DNA from: Paraburkholderia fungorum
Lineage (GTDB): Bacteria > Pseudomonadota > Gammaproteobacteria > Burkholderiales > Burkholderiaceae
Assembly (NCBI RefSeq): GCF_003610895.1
Contig: NZ_MCAS01000045.1
Location: forward strand, 186,001-250,000
DNA length: 64,000 nt
Reading direction: 5' to 3'
Below the pieces are notes generated by a model. It worked only from the letters and a program-made list of their open reading frames with translations, ran no database searches and was not told where the DNA came from. Both the position numbers and the translations under genes were made by a program. How positions within the stretch are numbered: position 1 is the stretch's first letter; every line of letters starts with the position of its first letter. Of the stretch, positions 42,804 through 51,774 are shown one piece after another.

Positions 42804-45383
42804 TCACACTGCAATCGCGCGCAGCAGTTCGGTCTCGACCTGAATTTGCAGGCGGTTGTCCGACAGACCGTGTCCATCCAGCAGGAACACGTCTTCGACG
42901 CGTTCGCCGAGCGTATTGATCCGCGCCGACGCGACGCCGACCCGGTGCTCGGCCAGCACGCGCGCGATTGAATAAAGAAGGCCTGGCCGGTCGTTAGCGG
43001 ACACGGACAGGATGTAATATTGGCCGCGCTCGTCGGCCCGAAGATCGACGCGCGGCGTAACAGGGAAGGTCCGCGACAGCCGTGACAAGCGGCCTTTCGA
43101 CGGTCCCGGAAGCAGGGTGCCGTCACCGGTGAGGCGTGCGGTCAGTTCCTGTTCGACCAGATTGGCAATATCGCGATAATGCACGTCTTCTTCGGTATGC
43201 GCGACGAGGAAATTGTCGAGCGCGTACCCGTGACGGGTCGTGCTGACCCGCGCATCGAGCACCGACAAGCCGTTGCGGTCGAAATACGCGCAAATGCCGG
43301 CAAACAGATCGGGTTGGTCTTTTACATATACGAGCACCTGCAGCGCTTCGCCGATCGGCGAAGGACGCGCCCGCACGATCGGCGTCGCGGTTTCGACGTG
43401 CCGGTACAGCACGCGGGTCTGCCATGCGATGTCCGCCGCGTCGTGGCGCAGGAAATAGCCGATGTCCAGTTTGTCCCACAGTGCCTTCTGCGCGCCTTCC
43501 GGCACGGTTTCGAGGCGCAGCAGGGCCAACGCCTCTTCCTGGCGCGATTTCAGTTCTGAATGCGCGTCAGGCCGTGCGCCGCCGAGCACCGCCAGGGTTG
43601 CGCGGTAGAGGTCTTCGAGCAGCTTGCCTTTCCACGTGTTCCAGACTTTCGGGCTGGTGCCGCGAATGTCGGCCACGGTCAGCAGGTAAAGCGCGGTGAG
43701 CCGGCGCTCGTTGCCGACCAGTTCGGCAAACCGCTTGATGACTTCGGGGTCGCTCGTGTCCTGTTTCTGCGCGACCTGGCTCATGGTCAGATGCTGCTGG
43801 ACCAGCCAGACGACCAGTTCGCCGTCCTCGCCCTCGATGCCATGGCTGCGGCAGAAGCGCCGCGCGTCGGCCATGCCGAGCGTGGAGTGGTCACCGCCGC
43901 GGCCCTTGGCGATGTCGTGAAACAACGCCGCCACGTACAACACCCAAGGCCGGTCGAGGTTGGCGATCAACTGGCTGCAGAACGGATATTCGTGCGCATG
44001 CTCGGCCACCGCGAAGCGGCGCAGATTGCGCAACACCATGAGAATGTGCTGGTCGACCGTGTAGACGTGATACAGGTCGTGCTGCATCTGCCCGACAATG
44101 CGCCGGAAGTTCAGCAGATAGCGCCCGAGCACGCTGGTCTGGTTCATCAGGCGCAGCGCGTGCGTGATGCCGGCCGGCTGCTTCAGGATGTCCATGAACA
44201 GGCGCCGGTTCTCCGGGTCGCGCCGCCAATGCTGATCCATCACGTCGCGGGCGTTGTAGATCGCGCGCAGCGTGCGCGCTGACAAGCCCTTCACGCCCGG
44301 CGTCTGTTCGTAGAGCAGGAAAGCTTCGAGGATCGCGTTTGGTTCGCGCTGGAACACGTCGTCGCTGGCAATCTCCAGCATGCCCTGCTTCTCGACGAAA
44401 CGGTCCGACAGCACGCGCGTGATGCCGCTCGTGCTGGGGAACAGCTGGGCTTCGATGTTCTGGATCAGGATCGTAGCGAGCTGCGTGACAGCCTTCGCGG
44501 CCCAGTAATAGCGGCGCATCAGCTGTTCGCTGGCGCGCTTCGTGGCCGTTGGCTGGTAGCCGAAGCTTTCGGCGACAGGCGTTTGCAGGTCGAACACCAG
44601 AATGTCCTGGCGGCGGCCGGCGATCACATGTAGCCGGGCACGCAGCGTTTTCAGGAAGCCTTCGTTGCGGCGCAGTTCGCGCGCTTCGCGCTCGGTGATC
44701 AGGCCGCGTGCCTCAAGCTCGCGCCAGCTGCTGCCGAAGCCGGCTGCCTGCGTAATCCACAGGATCAGTTGCAGATCGCGCAGGCCACCCGGGCTTTCCT
44801 TGATGTTCGGTTCGAGTGAATACGGCGTGTCCTGAAACTTGGCATGCCGCTGACGCATTTCGAGTACTTTGGCCTGGAAGAACGCGCGCGGGTCGAGCGT
44901 TTCGCGGTAGCGCTTTGCAAAGTCATCGAAGAGCGGGGCGCTGCCGGTAATGCGCCGCGCTTCCAGGAGCGAGGTGCGCACGGTGACGTCGTTGGCGGCT
45001 TCTTCGACACACTGCGCCACACTGCGCACACTGCTGCCGAGTTCGAGCCCCAAATCCCACGCGAGGCTGATAAAGCGCTCGATGCGCGCCTCGAGATGCT
45101 CGATCGGCGCGTCGGGCAGCAGGACCAGAATGTCGATGTCTGAGTGCGGCGCAAGTTCGCCCCGCCCGTAACCGCCGACCGCCAGCAGGGCCAGTTCGGG
45201 CGGCAGGCCGCAGGTGTTCCATGCGGCGCGCAGCGACTCGTCGGTGGCGCGCGAGAGCGCGGCCATCAGCGAATCGACGTTTGAGGCGGTCTTGAAGCGT
45301 TCCAGCAACTGGGCTTTGGCCACTTTATAGTCTGCCTTGAGCGACGTGGCGTGGGATTGGGCGACGGCTGGAACACTACTCAT
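42804..45383 (-). CDS. glnD: Bifunctional uridylyltransferase/uridylyl-removing enzyme GlnD
   Basis: 859 residues. The N-terminal nucleotidyltransferase domain has GGYGRGELAPHSDIDILVLLP (70 on), with Asp82 and Asp84. A central HD hydrolase domain has ALFHDIAKGRGGDHS near 490. Two C-terminal ACT domains sense glutamine (VLVYVKDQPDLFAGICAYFDRN and LSVSANDRPGLLYSIARVLAEH). It uridylylates and deuridylylates PII to control nitrogen assimilation. ATG 45383 was chosen; a TTG at 45434 would overlap map. It lies 31 bp downstream of map and 6 bp upstream of the pseudouridine synthase gene. Confidence 0.96.
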   Translation of the reverse strand: MSSVPAVAQSHATSLKADYKVAKAQLLERFKTASNVDSLMAALSRATDESLRAAWNTCGLPPELALLAVGGYGRGELAPHSDIDILVLLPDAPIEHLEARIERFISLAWDLGLELGSSVRSVAQCVEEAANDVTVRTSLLEARRITGSAPLFDDFAKRYRETLDPRAFFQAKVLEMRQRHAKFQDTPYSLEPNIKESPGGLRDLQLILWITQAAGFGSSWRELEARGLITEREARELRRNEGFLKTLRARLHVIAGRRQDILVFDLQTPVAESFGYQPTATKRASEQLMRRYYWAAKAVTQLATILIQNIEAQLFPSTSGITRVLSDRFVEKQGMLEIASDDVFQREPNAILEAFLLYEQTPGVKGLSARTLRAIYNARDVMDQHWRRDPENRRLFMDILKQPAGITHALRLMNQTSVLGRYLLNFRRIVGQMQHDLYHVYTVDQHILMVLRNLRRFAVAEHAHEYPFCSQLIANLDRPWVLYVAALFHDIAKGRGGDHSTLGMADARRFCRSHGIEGEDGELVVWLVQQHLTMSQVAQKQDTSDPEVIKRFAELVGNERRLTALYLLTVADIRGTSPKVWNTWKGKLLEDLYRATLAVLGGARPDAHSELKSRQEEALALLRLETVPEGAQKALWDKLDIGYFLRHDAADIAWQTRVLYRHVETATPIVRARPSPIGEALQVLVYVKDQPDLFAGICAYFDRNGLSVLDARVSTTRHGYALDNFLVAHTEEDVHYRDIANLVEQELTARLTGDGTLLPGPSKGRLSRLSRTFPVTPRVDLRADERGQYYILSVSANDRPGLLYSIARVLAEHRVGVASARINTLGERVEDVFLLDGHGLSDNRLQIQVETELLRAIAV

Positions 45384-45414
45384 TGGCAGGCGGGCAGGTG
45401 AGGTCGAAAGCCGG

Positions 45415-46224
45415 TCAGGCCGTGGCTGCGACAACGGGCGGACGCGCGGGCGTGCCGGCCGAGACAGTCAGCACGTCGTAGCCGGTTTCGGTGACGAGCA
45501 CGGTGTGCTCCCACTGTGCCGACAGGCTGCGGTCCTTGGTTTTAACGGTCCACTGGTCCGGCATGGTGCGGATGTCGCGCCGGCCGGCGTTGATCATCGG
45601 TTCGATCGTGAAGATCATGCCGGCTTGCAACTCGAGCCCGGTGCCGGGACGGCCGTAGTGCAGAATCTGCGGGTCTTCGTGGAACACCGTGCCGATACCG
45701 TGGCCGCAATATTCACGCACCACGCTGTAGCCTTGCCCTTCGGCGTGCTTCTGGATGGCGTAGCCGATATCGCCGAGATGGGCGCCCGGGCGCACCTGAT
45801 CGATGCCGAGCCACATGCATTCGAAGGTGGTCTGCACGAGGCGTTTGGCCATGATCGAGCCTTCGCCGACGATGAACATCCGGCTGGTGTCGCCGAAATA
45901 GCCTTCCTTGATCACCGTGATGTCGATATTCAGCGCGTCGCCGTTCTTCAGCGTCTTGTCGCCCGGAATGCCATGGCAGATCACGTCGTTGACTGAAATG
46001 CAGGTGGCTTTCGGGTAAGGCGGATAGCCGGGCGGCTGATAATTCAGCGGCGCCGGAACCGTGCCTTGTTCATTGAGCATATATTCGTGACACAACCGGT
46101 CGAGCTCTCCGGTCGTGACGCCGGCGGTGACGAACGGCGTAATGTAGTCGAGCACTTCGCTCGCGAGCTTGCAGGCGACGCGCATCTGCGCGATATCGTG
46201 TTCGTTTTTGAGCGTAATAGCCAT
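45415..46224 (-). CDS. map: Methionine aminopeptidase, type I
   Basis: 269 residues. The metal ligands are visible in LNIDITVIKEGYFGDTSRMF (two Asp), CGHGIGTVFHEDP (His), TIEPMINAG (Glu) and WEHTVLVTETGYDVLT (Glu). It removes the initiator Met from nascent proteins. It is divergent from rpsB, the map/rpsB arrangement conserved in proteobacteria, and leads into glnD on the same strand. Confidence 0.97.
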   Translation of the reverse strand: MAITLKNEHDIAQMRVACKLASEVLDYITPFVTAGVTTGELDRLCHEYMLNEQGTVPAPLNYQPPGYPPYPKATCISVNDVICHGIPGDKTLKNGDALNIDITVIKEGYFGDTSRMFIVGEGSIMAKRLVQTTFECMWLGIDQVRPGAHLGDIGYAIQKHAEGQGYSVVREYCGHGIGTVFHEDPQILHYGRPGTGLELQAGMIFTIEPMINAGRRDIRTMPDQWTVKTKDRSLSAQWEHTVLVTETGYDVLTVSAGTPARPPVVAATA

Positions 46225-46407
46225 GAGTCGGGCCTGAAATGCAATTTATTGCAAGATTATCGCACCATATTCCCCCTGCCGCTGCGTTTTGCGAGCCGGC
46301 TGGTGCCTTTTTGCCCCGGGTTCGTGGCGAATCGCGGGCCGTTTGCCGGAGGCGGCGGCAGGCGTCCGGGTGCAACCGCCCACGGTAAACAGGAGCTACC
46401 GCGCGGG

Positions 46408-46437
46408 TTGAGTCGGCCGATAGTCGCGTGCTATAAT
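46408..46437 (+). promoter_or_regulatory. Sigma-70 promoter of rpsB-tsf
   Basis: TTGAGT (46408-46413) and TATAAT (46432-46437) with an 18-bp spacer. Transcription should start near 46444, which gives a leader of about 250 nt before rpsB, room for ribosomal protein S2 autoregulation as known in E. coli. Confidence 0.8.
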
Positions 46438-46693
46438 GTTTGGCTAAGTCGATCTCTGTCTTATTTCGTTGATGTATCGCTGTTCTAATGAGCGGTGAGC
46501 AAATGCGGATTGGCAGAAAAGGCTTCTCGTGGCGATAGTTGCCTGCGCTACGGGATGGAGCGGTACCAAGGCGGCAGACTCGCAAGCCGGCGCACCCAGG
46601 GTGTCCGCCGCGTTCAGCCAGAAAGTGCAGTGCACAATGGCGGCGCGGCCGATACGGCAGCCGGCTTAAGACCCAACCCTCGCGGAGATTTTC

Positions 46694-47446
46694 ATGGCAG
46701 TTACCATGCGTCAAATGCTGGAAGCCGGTGTCCACTTCGGTCACCAAACGCGCTTCTGGAACCCGAAGATGGCCCCCTTCATTTTCGGCCATCGCAACAA
46801 GATTCACATCATCAACCTCGAAAAGACGCTGCCGATGTACAACGACGCGCTGAAGTACGCGCGTCAACTGGCAGCGAATCGCGGCACGATCCTGTTCGTC
46901 GGCACGAAGCGTCAATCGCGCGACACGATCGCTGAAGAAGCGCAACGCGCTGGCATGCCGTTCGTCAACGCACGCTGGCTCGGCGGCATGCTGACCAACT
47001 TCAAGACGCTGAAGGTCTCGATCAAGCGCCTGAAGGACATGGAAGCATCGCTGGAAGCAGGCGAAACCGAACGCATGAGCAAGAAGGAAGCGCTCCTGTT
47101 CGAACGCGAAATGGCCAAGCTGCAAAAGTCGATTGGCGGCGTGAAGGACATGGGCGGTATTCCGGACGCGATTTTCGTGGTCGACGTCGGCTACCACAAG
47201 ATTGCCGTGACCGAAGCTAACAAGCTGGGTATTCCGGTTATCGCCGTGGTCGACACGAACCACTCGCCGGAAGGCATCGACTACGTGATCCCGGGTAACG
47301 ACGACGCTTCGAAGGCTGTCGCTCTGTACACGGCTGGCGTGGCTGACGCGATCCTCGAAGGCCGTGCCAATGCGGTCAACGAAGTGGTGCAGGCTGCACG
47401 TGGTGGCGACGGCGACGAGTTCGTCGAGGTCAACGCGGAAGCGTAA
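46694..47446 (+). CDS. rpsB: 30S ribosomal protein S2
   Basis: 250 residues, standard S2. It begins MAVTMRQMLEAGVHFGHQTRFWNPKM; EAGVHFGH is the S2 hallmark, and PDAIFVVDVGYHKIAVTEANKLGIPVIAVVDTNHSPEGIDYVIPGNDDA is the second signature region. A CGGAG-type ribosome-binding site precedes ATG 46694. It is followed by tsf after a strong hairpin. Confidence 0.98.
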   Translation: MAVTMRQMLEAGVHFGHQTRFWNPKMAPFIFGHRNKIHIINLEKTLPMYNDALKYARQLAANRGTILFVGTKRQSRDTIAEEAQRAGMPFVNARWLGGMLTNFKTLKVSIKRLKDMEASLEAGETERMSKKEALLFEREMAKLQKSIGGVKDMGGIPDAIFVVDVGYHKIAVTEANKLGIPVIAVVDTNHSPEGIDYVIPGNDDASKAVALYTAGVADAILEGRANAVNEVVQAARGGDGDEFVEVNAEA

Positions 47447-47464
47447 AGCTGCCTTGTGTCCGGC

Positions 47465-47499
47465 AAAAAAGGGGGCTTTCTACAGGCCCCCTTTTTTTA
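47465..47499 (+). terminator. Strong hairpin between rpsB and tsf (partial terminator)
   Basis: AAAAAAGGGGGC (47465-47476) pairs with GCCCCCTTTTTTT around a 9-nt loop TTTCTACAG. A 12-bp stem with a U tract is a textbook intrinsic terminator; since tsf follows, it probably attenuates, or tsf has its own promoter. Confidence 0.85.
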
Positions 47500-47639
47500 A
47501 GCTGCGACAAAGTGGTGGTGTGCTGTGAGCAGTGCCTGAAACGTAGTTCGTAAAAAATACGTGCGACGTTGAAACGAATTCTTGCCGCCGGTATCGAAGT
47601 CCGGGCGGCGTGTGACAGACGGAACTCAAGGAGCAAATG

Positions 47640-48521
47640 ATGGCGGCAATTACCGCAAGCATGGTTGCAGAACTGCGCGCAAAGACCGACGCGCCGATGA
47701 TGGAATGCAAAAAAGCGCTGACGGAAGCCGAAGGCGACATGGCGCGCGCTGAAGAGCTGCTGCGCGTCAAGCTGGGCAACAAGGCCAGCAAGGCAGCGTC
47801 GCGCGTGACGGCTGAAGGCGTGGTCGCATCGTTCATCGGCGGCAACGCTGGTTCGCTGGTCGAACTGAACTGCGAAACCGACTTCGTTTCGAAGAACGAC
47901 GACTTCCTGGCTTTCTCGAAGACGATCGCCGAACTGGTCGCTACGCAAAACCCGGCTGACGTCGCTGCTCTGTCGGCACTGCCGCTGGACGGCTCGACGG
48001 TCGACGCAGTGCGCCTCGCGCTGGTCGGCAAGATCGGTGAAAACCTGTCGATCCGCCGTTTCGTGCGCTTCGACACGTCGAACAAGCTGGCAGCGTACCT
48101 GCACGGCACGCGTATCGGCGTGCTGGTCGAGTACACCGGCGCGGACGAGCAGGTCGGCAAGGACGTGGCCATGCACATCGCCGCCATGAAGCCGGTCTCG
48201 CTGTCGTCGGACGACGTGCCGGCGGATCTGATCGCCAAGGAACGCAGCATTGCTGAACAGAAGGCTGCCGAATCGGGCAAGCCGGCTGAAATCGTCGCCA
48301 AGATGGTCGACGGCAGCGTGCAAAAGTACCTGAAGGAAGTGTCGCTGCTGAACCAGACGTTCGTTAAGAACGACAAGCAGACGATCGAGCAGATGCTGAA
48401 GGCGGGCGGCGCGAGCGTGCAGAAGTTCGCGTTGTTCGTGGTCGGCGAAGGCATCGAGAAGAAGCAGGACGACTTCGCGGCTGAAGTGGCGGCTCAAGTC
48501 GCTGCTGCAAAGCAACAATAA
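47640..48521 (+). CDS. tsf: Elongation factor Ts
   Basis: 293 residues. The N-terminal UBA-like domain MAAITASMVAELRAKTDAPMMECKKALTEAEGDM carries the TsX signature LRxxTxAxxMxCKKAL, and the core has NCETDFVSKNDDF, which contacts EF-Tu. It exchanges GDP for GTP on EF-Tu. Two tandem ATGs exist (47637, 47640); AAGGAG ends 6 nt before 47640, so I chose the second. Confidence 0.97.
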   Translation: MAAITASMVAELRAKTDAPMMECKKALTEAEGDMARAEELLRVKLGNKASKAASRVTAEGVVASFIGGNAGSLVELNCETDFVSKNDDFLAFSKTIAELVATQNPADVAALSALPLDGSTVDAVRLALVGKIGENLSIRRFVRFDTSNKLAAYLHGTRIGVLVEYTGADEQVGKDVAMHIAAMKPVSLSSDDVPADLIAKERSIAEQKAAESGKPAEIVAKMVDGSVQKYLKEVSLLNQTFVKNDKQTIEQMLKAGGASVQKFALFVVGEGIEKKQDDFAAEVAAQVAAAKQQ

Positions 48522-48624
48522 GTCTCACCGCAATACCGTTGGACCCGCGGCGGAGCAAGACTTTGCCGCGGTCGGCGGCGCCGCAAGGCTGCGCACGGGT
48601 GACCCCCGTCGCGCACGCCGCTGG

Positions 48625-48640
48625 CGAACCCTAGGGTTCG
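48625..48640. promoter_or_regulatory. Perfect 16-bp palindrome in the tsf-pyrH gap
   Basis: CGAACCCTAGGGTTCG is perfectly symmetric and contains the tetramer CTAG, rare in such genomes. It lies 15 bp upstream of the candidate pyrH -35 element. It could be an operator, or a stem ending tsf; no U tract follows. Confidence 0.45.
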
Positions 48641-48655
48641 TCAATTTGGCGACGC

Positions 48656-48685
48656 TTGCCCGAATCAGTATTTCACCCCTACATT
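48656..48685 (+). promoter_or_regulatory. Candidate pyrH promoter
   Basis: TTGCCC (48656-48661) and TACATT (48680-48685), 18-bp spacer, each matching four of six consensus bases. The start would be about 36 nt before the pyrH ATG. Confidence 0.4.
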
Positions 48686-48728
48686 AGTCCCTTGTTGTTG
48701 CCCTGTTCTGCGCGATCTGGATACCCCT

Positions 48729-49442
48729 ATGCCCACTGCCTATAAACGCGTCCTGCTCAAACTCTCCGGTGAAGCTCTGATGGGCGACGATGCCTTCGGC
48801 ATCAATCGCGCAACCATCGAACGAATGGTAGCGGACGTGGCCGAAGTGGTCCGTCTCGGAACGCAGCTGGCCGTGGTGATCGGCGGCGGCAATATTTTCC
48901 GCGGCGTCGCGGGCGGCGCGGCCGGTATGGATCGCGCCACGGCTGACTACATGGGCATGCTGGCTACGATGATGAATGCGCTGGCGCTGCAGGACGCAAT
49001 GCGCCATGCCGGCATCGAAGCGCGCGTGCAATCCGCGCTGCGCATGGACCAGGTGGTCGAGCCGTACATCCGGCCCCGCGCGATTCGCCAGCTCGAGGAA
49101 GGCAAAGTCGTGATTTTCGCGGCCGGTACCGGCAATCCGTTCTTCACGACGGATACCGCCGCCGCGCTGCGTGGCTCGGAAGTCGGCGCGGAAGTCGTGC
49201 TGAAAGCCACCAAAGTGGACGGCGTCTATTCGGCCGATCCCAAGAAAGACCCGAGTGCGACCCGTTACGCCACGATCAGCTTCGACGAGGCCATCGGCCG
49301 CAATCTGCAGGTGATGGACGCCACGGCGTTCGCGCTGTGCCGCGACCAGAAGCTGCCGATCCGGGTGTTTTCGATCGTCAAGCCGGGCGCGCTCAAGCGC
49401 ATCGTACTAGGCGAGGACGAGGGCACCCTCGTCCACGTGTAA
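48729..49442 (+). CDS. pyrH: UMP kinase
   Basis: 237 residues, amino-acid-kinase fold typical of bacterial UMP kinase. It starts YKRVLLKLSGEALMGDD and has VIGGGNIFRGVAG, RPRAIRQLEEGKVVIFAAGTGNPFFTTDTAAALR and KVDGVYSADPKKD, all diagnostic. It phosphorylates UMP to UDP. It lies between tsf and frr, the canonical order. Confidence 0.98.
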   Translation: MPTAYKRVLLKLSGEALMGDDAFGINRATIERMVADVAEVVRLGTQLAVVIGGGNIFRGVAGGAAGMDRATADYMGMLATMMNALALQDAMRHAGIEARVQSALRMDQVVEPYIRPRAIRQLEEGKVVIFAAGTGNPFFTTDTAAALRGSEVGAEVVLKATKVDGVYSADPKKDPSATRYATISFDEAIGRNLQVMDATAFALCRDQKLPIRVFSIVKPGALKRIVLGEDEGTLVHV

Positions 49443-49542
49443 ACTCTCGTTCACATAACGTGGGCTTTAACGCGAGCCCAGGCCGCCGCATAACGCGCGC
49501 GCTGGCCGGCTCGCACCGTTTTGAAGGTTCGGAGGTTTAAAA

Positions 49543-50103
49543 ATGTCTGTGGCTGATATCAGGAAGGGCGCTGAACAAAAAATGCAGCGTTCCATCGACG
49601 CGTTCAAGAACGACCTGTCGAAGATTCGCACGGGCCGTGCACACACGGGCCTGCTCGATCACATCCAGTGTGATTATTACGGTTCGCCGGTGCCGATTTC
49701 GCAGGTCGCGAACCTGACGCTGATCGACGCACGCACGATCGGCGTGCAGCCGTGGGAAAAGAAGATGGTCCAGGTCGTCGAAAAGGCGATCCGCGAGTCG
49801 GACCTCGGTCTGAACCCGGCTACGCAAGGCGACGTGATCCGTGTACCGATGCCCGCGCTGACCGAAGAGCGCCGCCGCGAACTGACCAAAGTGGTCAAGA
49901 GCGAAGCGGAAACGGCCAAGGTCGCGATTCGTAACCTGCGCCGTGATGCAAACGAGCAACTGAAGAAGCTCGTGAAAGACAAAGAGATTTCAGAAGATGA
50001 CGAGCGCCGTGCAGGTGACGACGTTCAGAAACTGACGGACAAGTTCGTCACGGAAATCGACAAAATGGTTGTGACCAAAGAAGCCGAGATCATGACGGTC
50101 TGA
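49543..50103 (+). CDS. frr: Ribosome recycling factor
   Basis: 186 residues, exact family length. MSVADIRKGAEQKMQRSIDAFKNDLSKIRTGRAHTGLLDHI and the C-terminal VAIRNLRRDANEQLKKLVKDKEISEDDERR helix bundle are characteristic. It splits post-termination ribosomes with EF-G. A GGAGG site precedes ATG 49543. Confidence 0.98.
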   Translation: MSVADIRKGAEQKMQRSIDAFKNDLSKIRTGRAHTGLLDHIQCDYYGSPVPISQVANLTLIDARTIGVQPWEKKMVQVVEKAIRESDLGLNPATQGDVIRVPMPALTEERRRELTKVVKSEAETAKVAIRNLRRDANEQLKKLVKDKEISEDDERRAGDDVQKLTDKFVTEIDKMVVTKEAEIMTV

Positions 50104-50166
50104 GGCCGGTTGGCTCAGCACCTTTAAGATCTCCACTTCTTTTTTGCAGTCACTGTCCCGACGGCC

Positions 50167-50949
50167 ATGACCTATACCAGCTCAACCGTGCGCGTGCCTG
50201 ATGTCGCCGCGGTGCCGCGACATATCGCGATCATCATGGACGGCAACGGCCGTTGGGCGACCCAGCGCCGTCTGCCGCGCGTGGCCGGCCATACGCGCGG
50301 CGTCGACGCGGTGCGTGCGGCCGTCGAGGCCTGCGCACGGCAGGGCGTCGAATATCTGACACTGTTTGCCTTCAGCTCGGAAAACTGGCGCCGCCCGAAC
50401 GACGAAGTGTCGTTCCTGATGCGCCTGTTTGTCACCGCGCTTGAGCGCGAGATCGGCAAGCTGCACGCGAACGGCATCCGTTTGCGTGTGGTCGGCGATC
50501 TGTCCCGATTCGATACGCGTATTCGCGACCTGATCAAGCGCGCGGAAACCAAAACCGCGCGCAATACCCGTCTCACGCTGACCATCGCCGCCAATTACGG
50601 CGGCCGCTGGGACATCATGCAGGCCACCCGCAAGCTTGCCGAACAATCGGCGCTGGCGGGCAAGGCGGTCGAGGTGAACGAGGATTCGTTCGCCGAACAC
50701 CTGTCGATGGCCTATGCGCCGGAGCCGGACCTCTTTATTCGCACCGGTGGCGAGCGCCGCGTCAGCAACTTCCTGCTGTGGCAGCTTGCTTACACCGAGT
50801 TCTACTTCACCGACACGTTCTGGCCGGATTTCGACGCCGACGCGCTCGGCCACGCCATTGCTTCCTACGCGGAGCGTGAGCGCCGCTTCGGCCGCACCAG
50901 TGCTCAACTCGAGCCGCAATCGCAAAACGTCGATTCGCTTCCATGCTAA
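50167..50949 (+). CDS. uppS: Di-trans,poly-cis-undecaprenyl diphosphate synthase
   Basis: 260 residues. IIMDGNGRWA (Asp25) is the catalytic loop; HTRGVDAVRAAVEACARQGVEYLTLFAFSSENWRRP and DLFIRTGGERRVSNFLLWQLAYTEFYF are the other cis-prenyltransferase regions. It makes the C55 carrier lipid for peptidoglycan. It overlaps cdsA by 7 bp. Confidence 0.97.
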   Translation: MTYTSSTVRVPDVAAVPRHIAIIMDGNGRWATQRRLPRVAGHTRGVDAVRAAVEACARQGVEYLTLFAFSSENWRRPNDEVSFLMRLFVTALEREIGKLHANGIRLRVVGDLSRFDTRIRDLIKRAETKTARNTRLTLTIAANYGGRWDIMQATRKLAEQSALAGKAVEVNEDSFAEHLSMAYAPEPDLFIRTGGERRVSNFLLWQLAYTEFYFTDTFWPDFDADALGHAIASYAERERRFGRTSAQLEPQSQNVDSLPC

Positions 50950-51764
50950 AAACCCGTGTCATCACGGCGATCATCCTGCTGGCGATCTTCCTGCCGGTCA
51001 CGCTGTTCGCGCCGGTAGGCGCGTTCGGCGCGCTGATCGCCTTTGTCGTCGTGTTCGCGGCGTGGGAATGGGCGCGCCTGCTGAAGCTCGGCGGCGCGGG
51101 CCCGGTCATTTACGCGCTGGTGGCCGCCGTGGCGCTGGTCGCGAGCACGCGCCTCGGTACCGGCGTCGAGGAGCCCCGGCCGCTGTTCCAGGCGGCCGCT
51201 ATTTTCTGGGTCATCGCGGGGCCGTATGTGCTTCTGCGCAAACCGACCCTCGCGCAAGGCGCCTGGCGCGCGTTTCTGTTCCTCGCCGGCATTGTGGTAT
51301 TCGTTGCGTGCTGGCATGCTCTCGTCGCCGCGCGCATGAAGGGCGTGCCGTTCGTGCTCTCGCTGCTGCTGTTGGTATGGCTGGCCGATATCGGCGCATA
51401 CTTCTCCGGAAAGGCTTTCGGGAAACACAAGCTGGCGCCTGCCATCAGCCCTGGTAAGACCTGGGAGGGCGCGATCGGCGGCTGGCTGGCCGTGATGATC
51501 GTCGCCGCGGCGGCGGTCTTTTTGCACGCGTTCGAGCCGACCCTGTATTCTGCGCTGCTGGCGCAATTGGGCGCCGTACGTACGCTGCTCGCACTGACCC
51601 TGCTCGTGGCATTCAGCGTAGTGGGCGATCTGTTCGAATCGATGATGAAACGTCAGGCCGGAGTGAAAGATTCAAGCGGCCTGTTGCCCGGGCACGGTGG
51701 TGTACTCGACCGCATCGACGCATTGTTGCCGGTGCTGCCGCTTGCCATGCTGCTGCTTGGCTAG
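50943..51764 (+). CDS. cdsA: Phosphatidate cytidylyltransferase
   Basis: 273 residues with several membrane segments. The C-terminal CDP-alcohol signature SVVGDLFESMMKRQAGVKDSSGLLPGHGGVLDRID is complete. It makes CDP-diacylglycerol, the precursor of all phospholipids, in the inner membrane. It overlaps uppS and is 10 bp upstream of dxr. Confidence 0.96.
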   Translation: MLKTRVITAIILLAIFLPVTLFAPVGAFGALIAFVVVFAAWEWARLLKLGGAGPVIYALVAAVALVASTRLGTGVEEPRPLFQAAAIFWVIAGPYVLLRKPTLAQGAWRAFLFLAGIVVFVACWHALVAARMKGVPFVLSLLLLVWLADIGAYFSGKAFGKHKLAPAISPGKTWEGAIGGWLAVMIVAAAAVFLHAFEPTLYSALLAQLGAVRTLLALTLLVAFSVVGDLFESMMKRQAGVKDSSGLLPGHGGVLDRIDALLPVLPLAMLLLG

Positions 51765-51774
51765 AGAAAGAGAT

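Noticed and set aside
46472..46498. Eight-codon upstream frame (MYRCSNER) in the rpsB leader
   Set aside because: No ribosome-binding site and no sign it controls rpsB.
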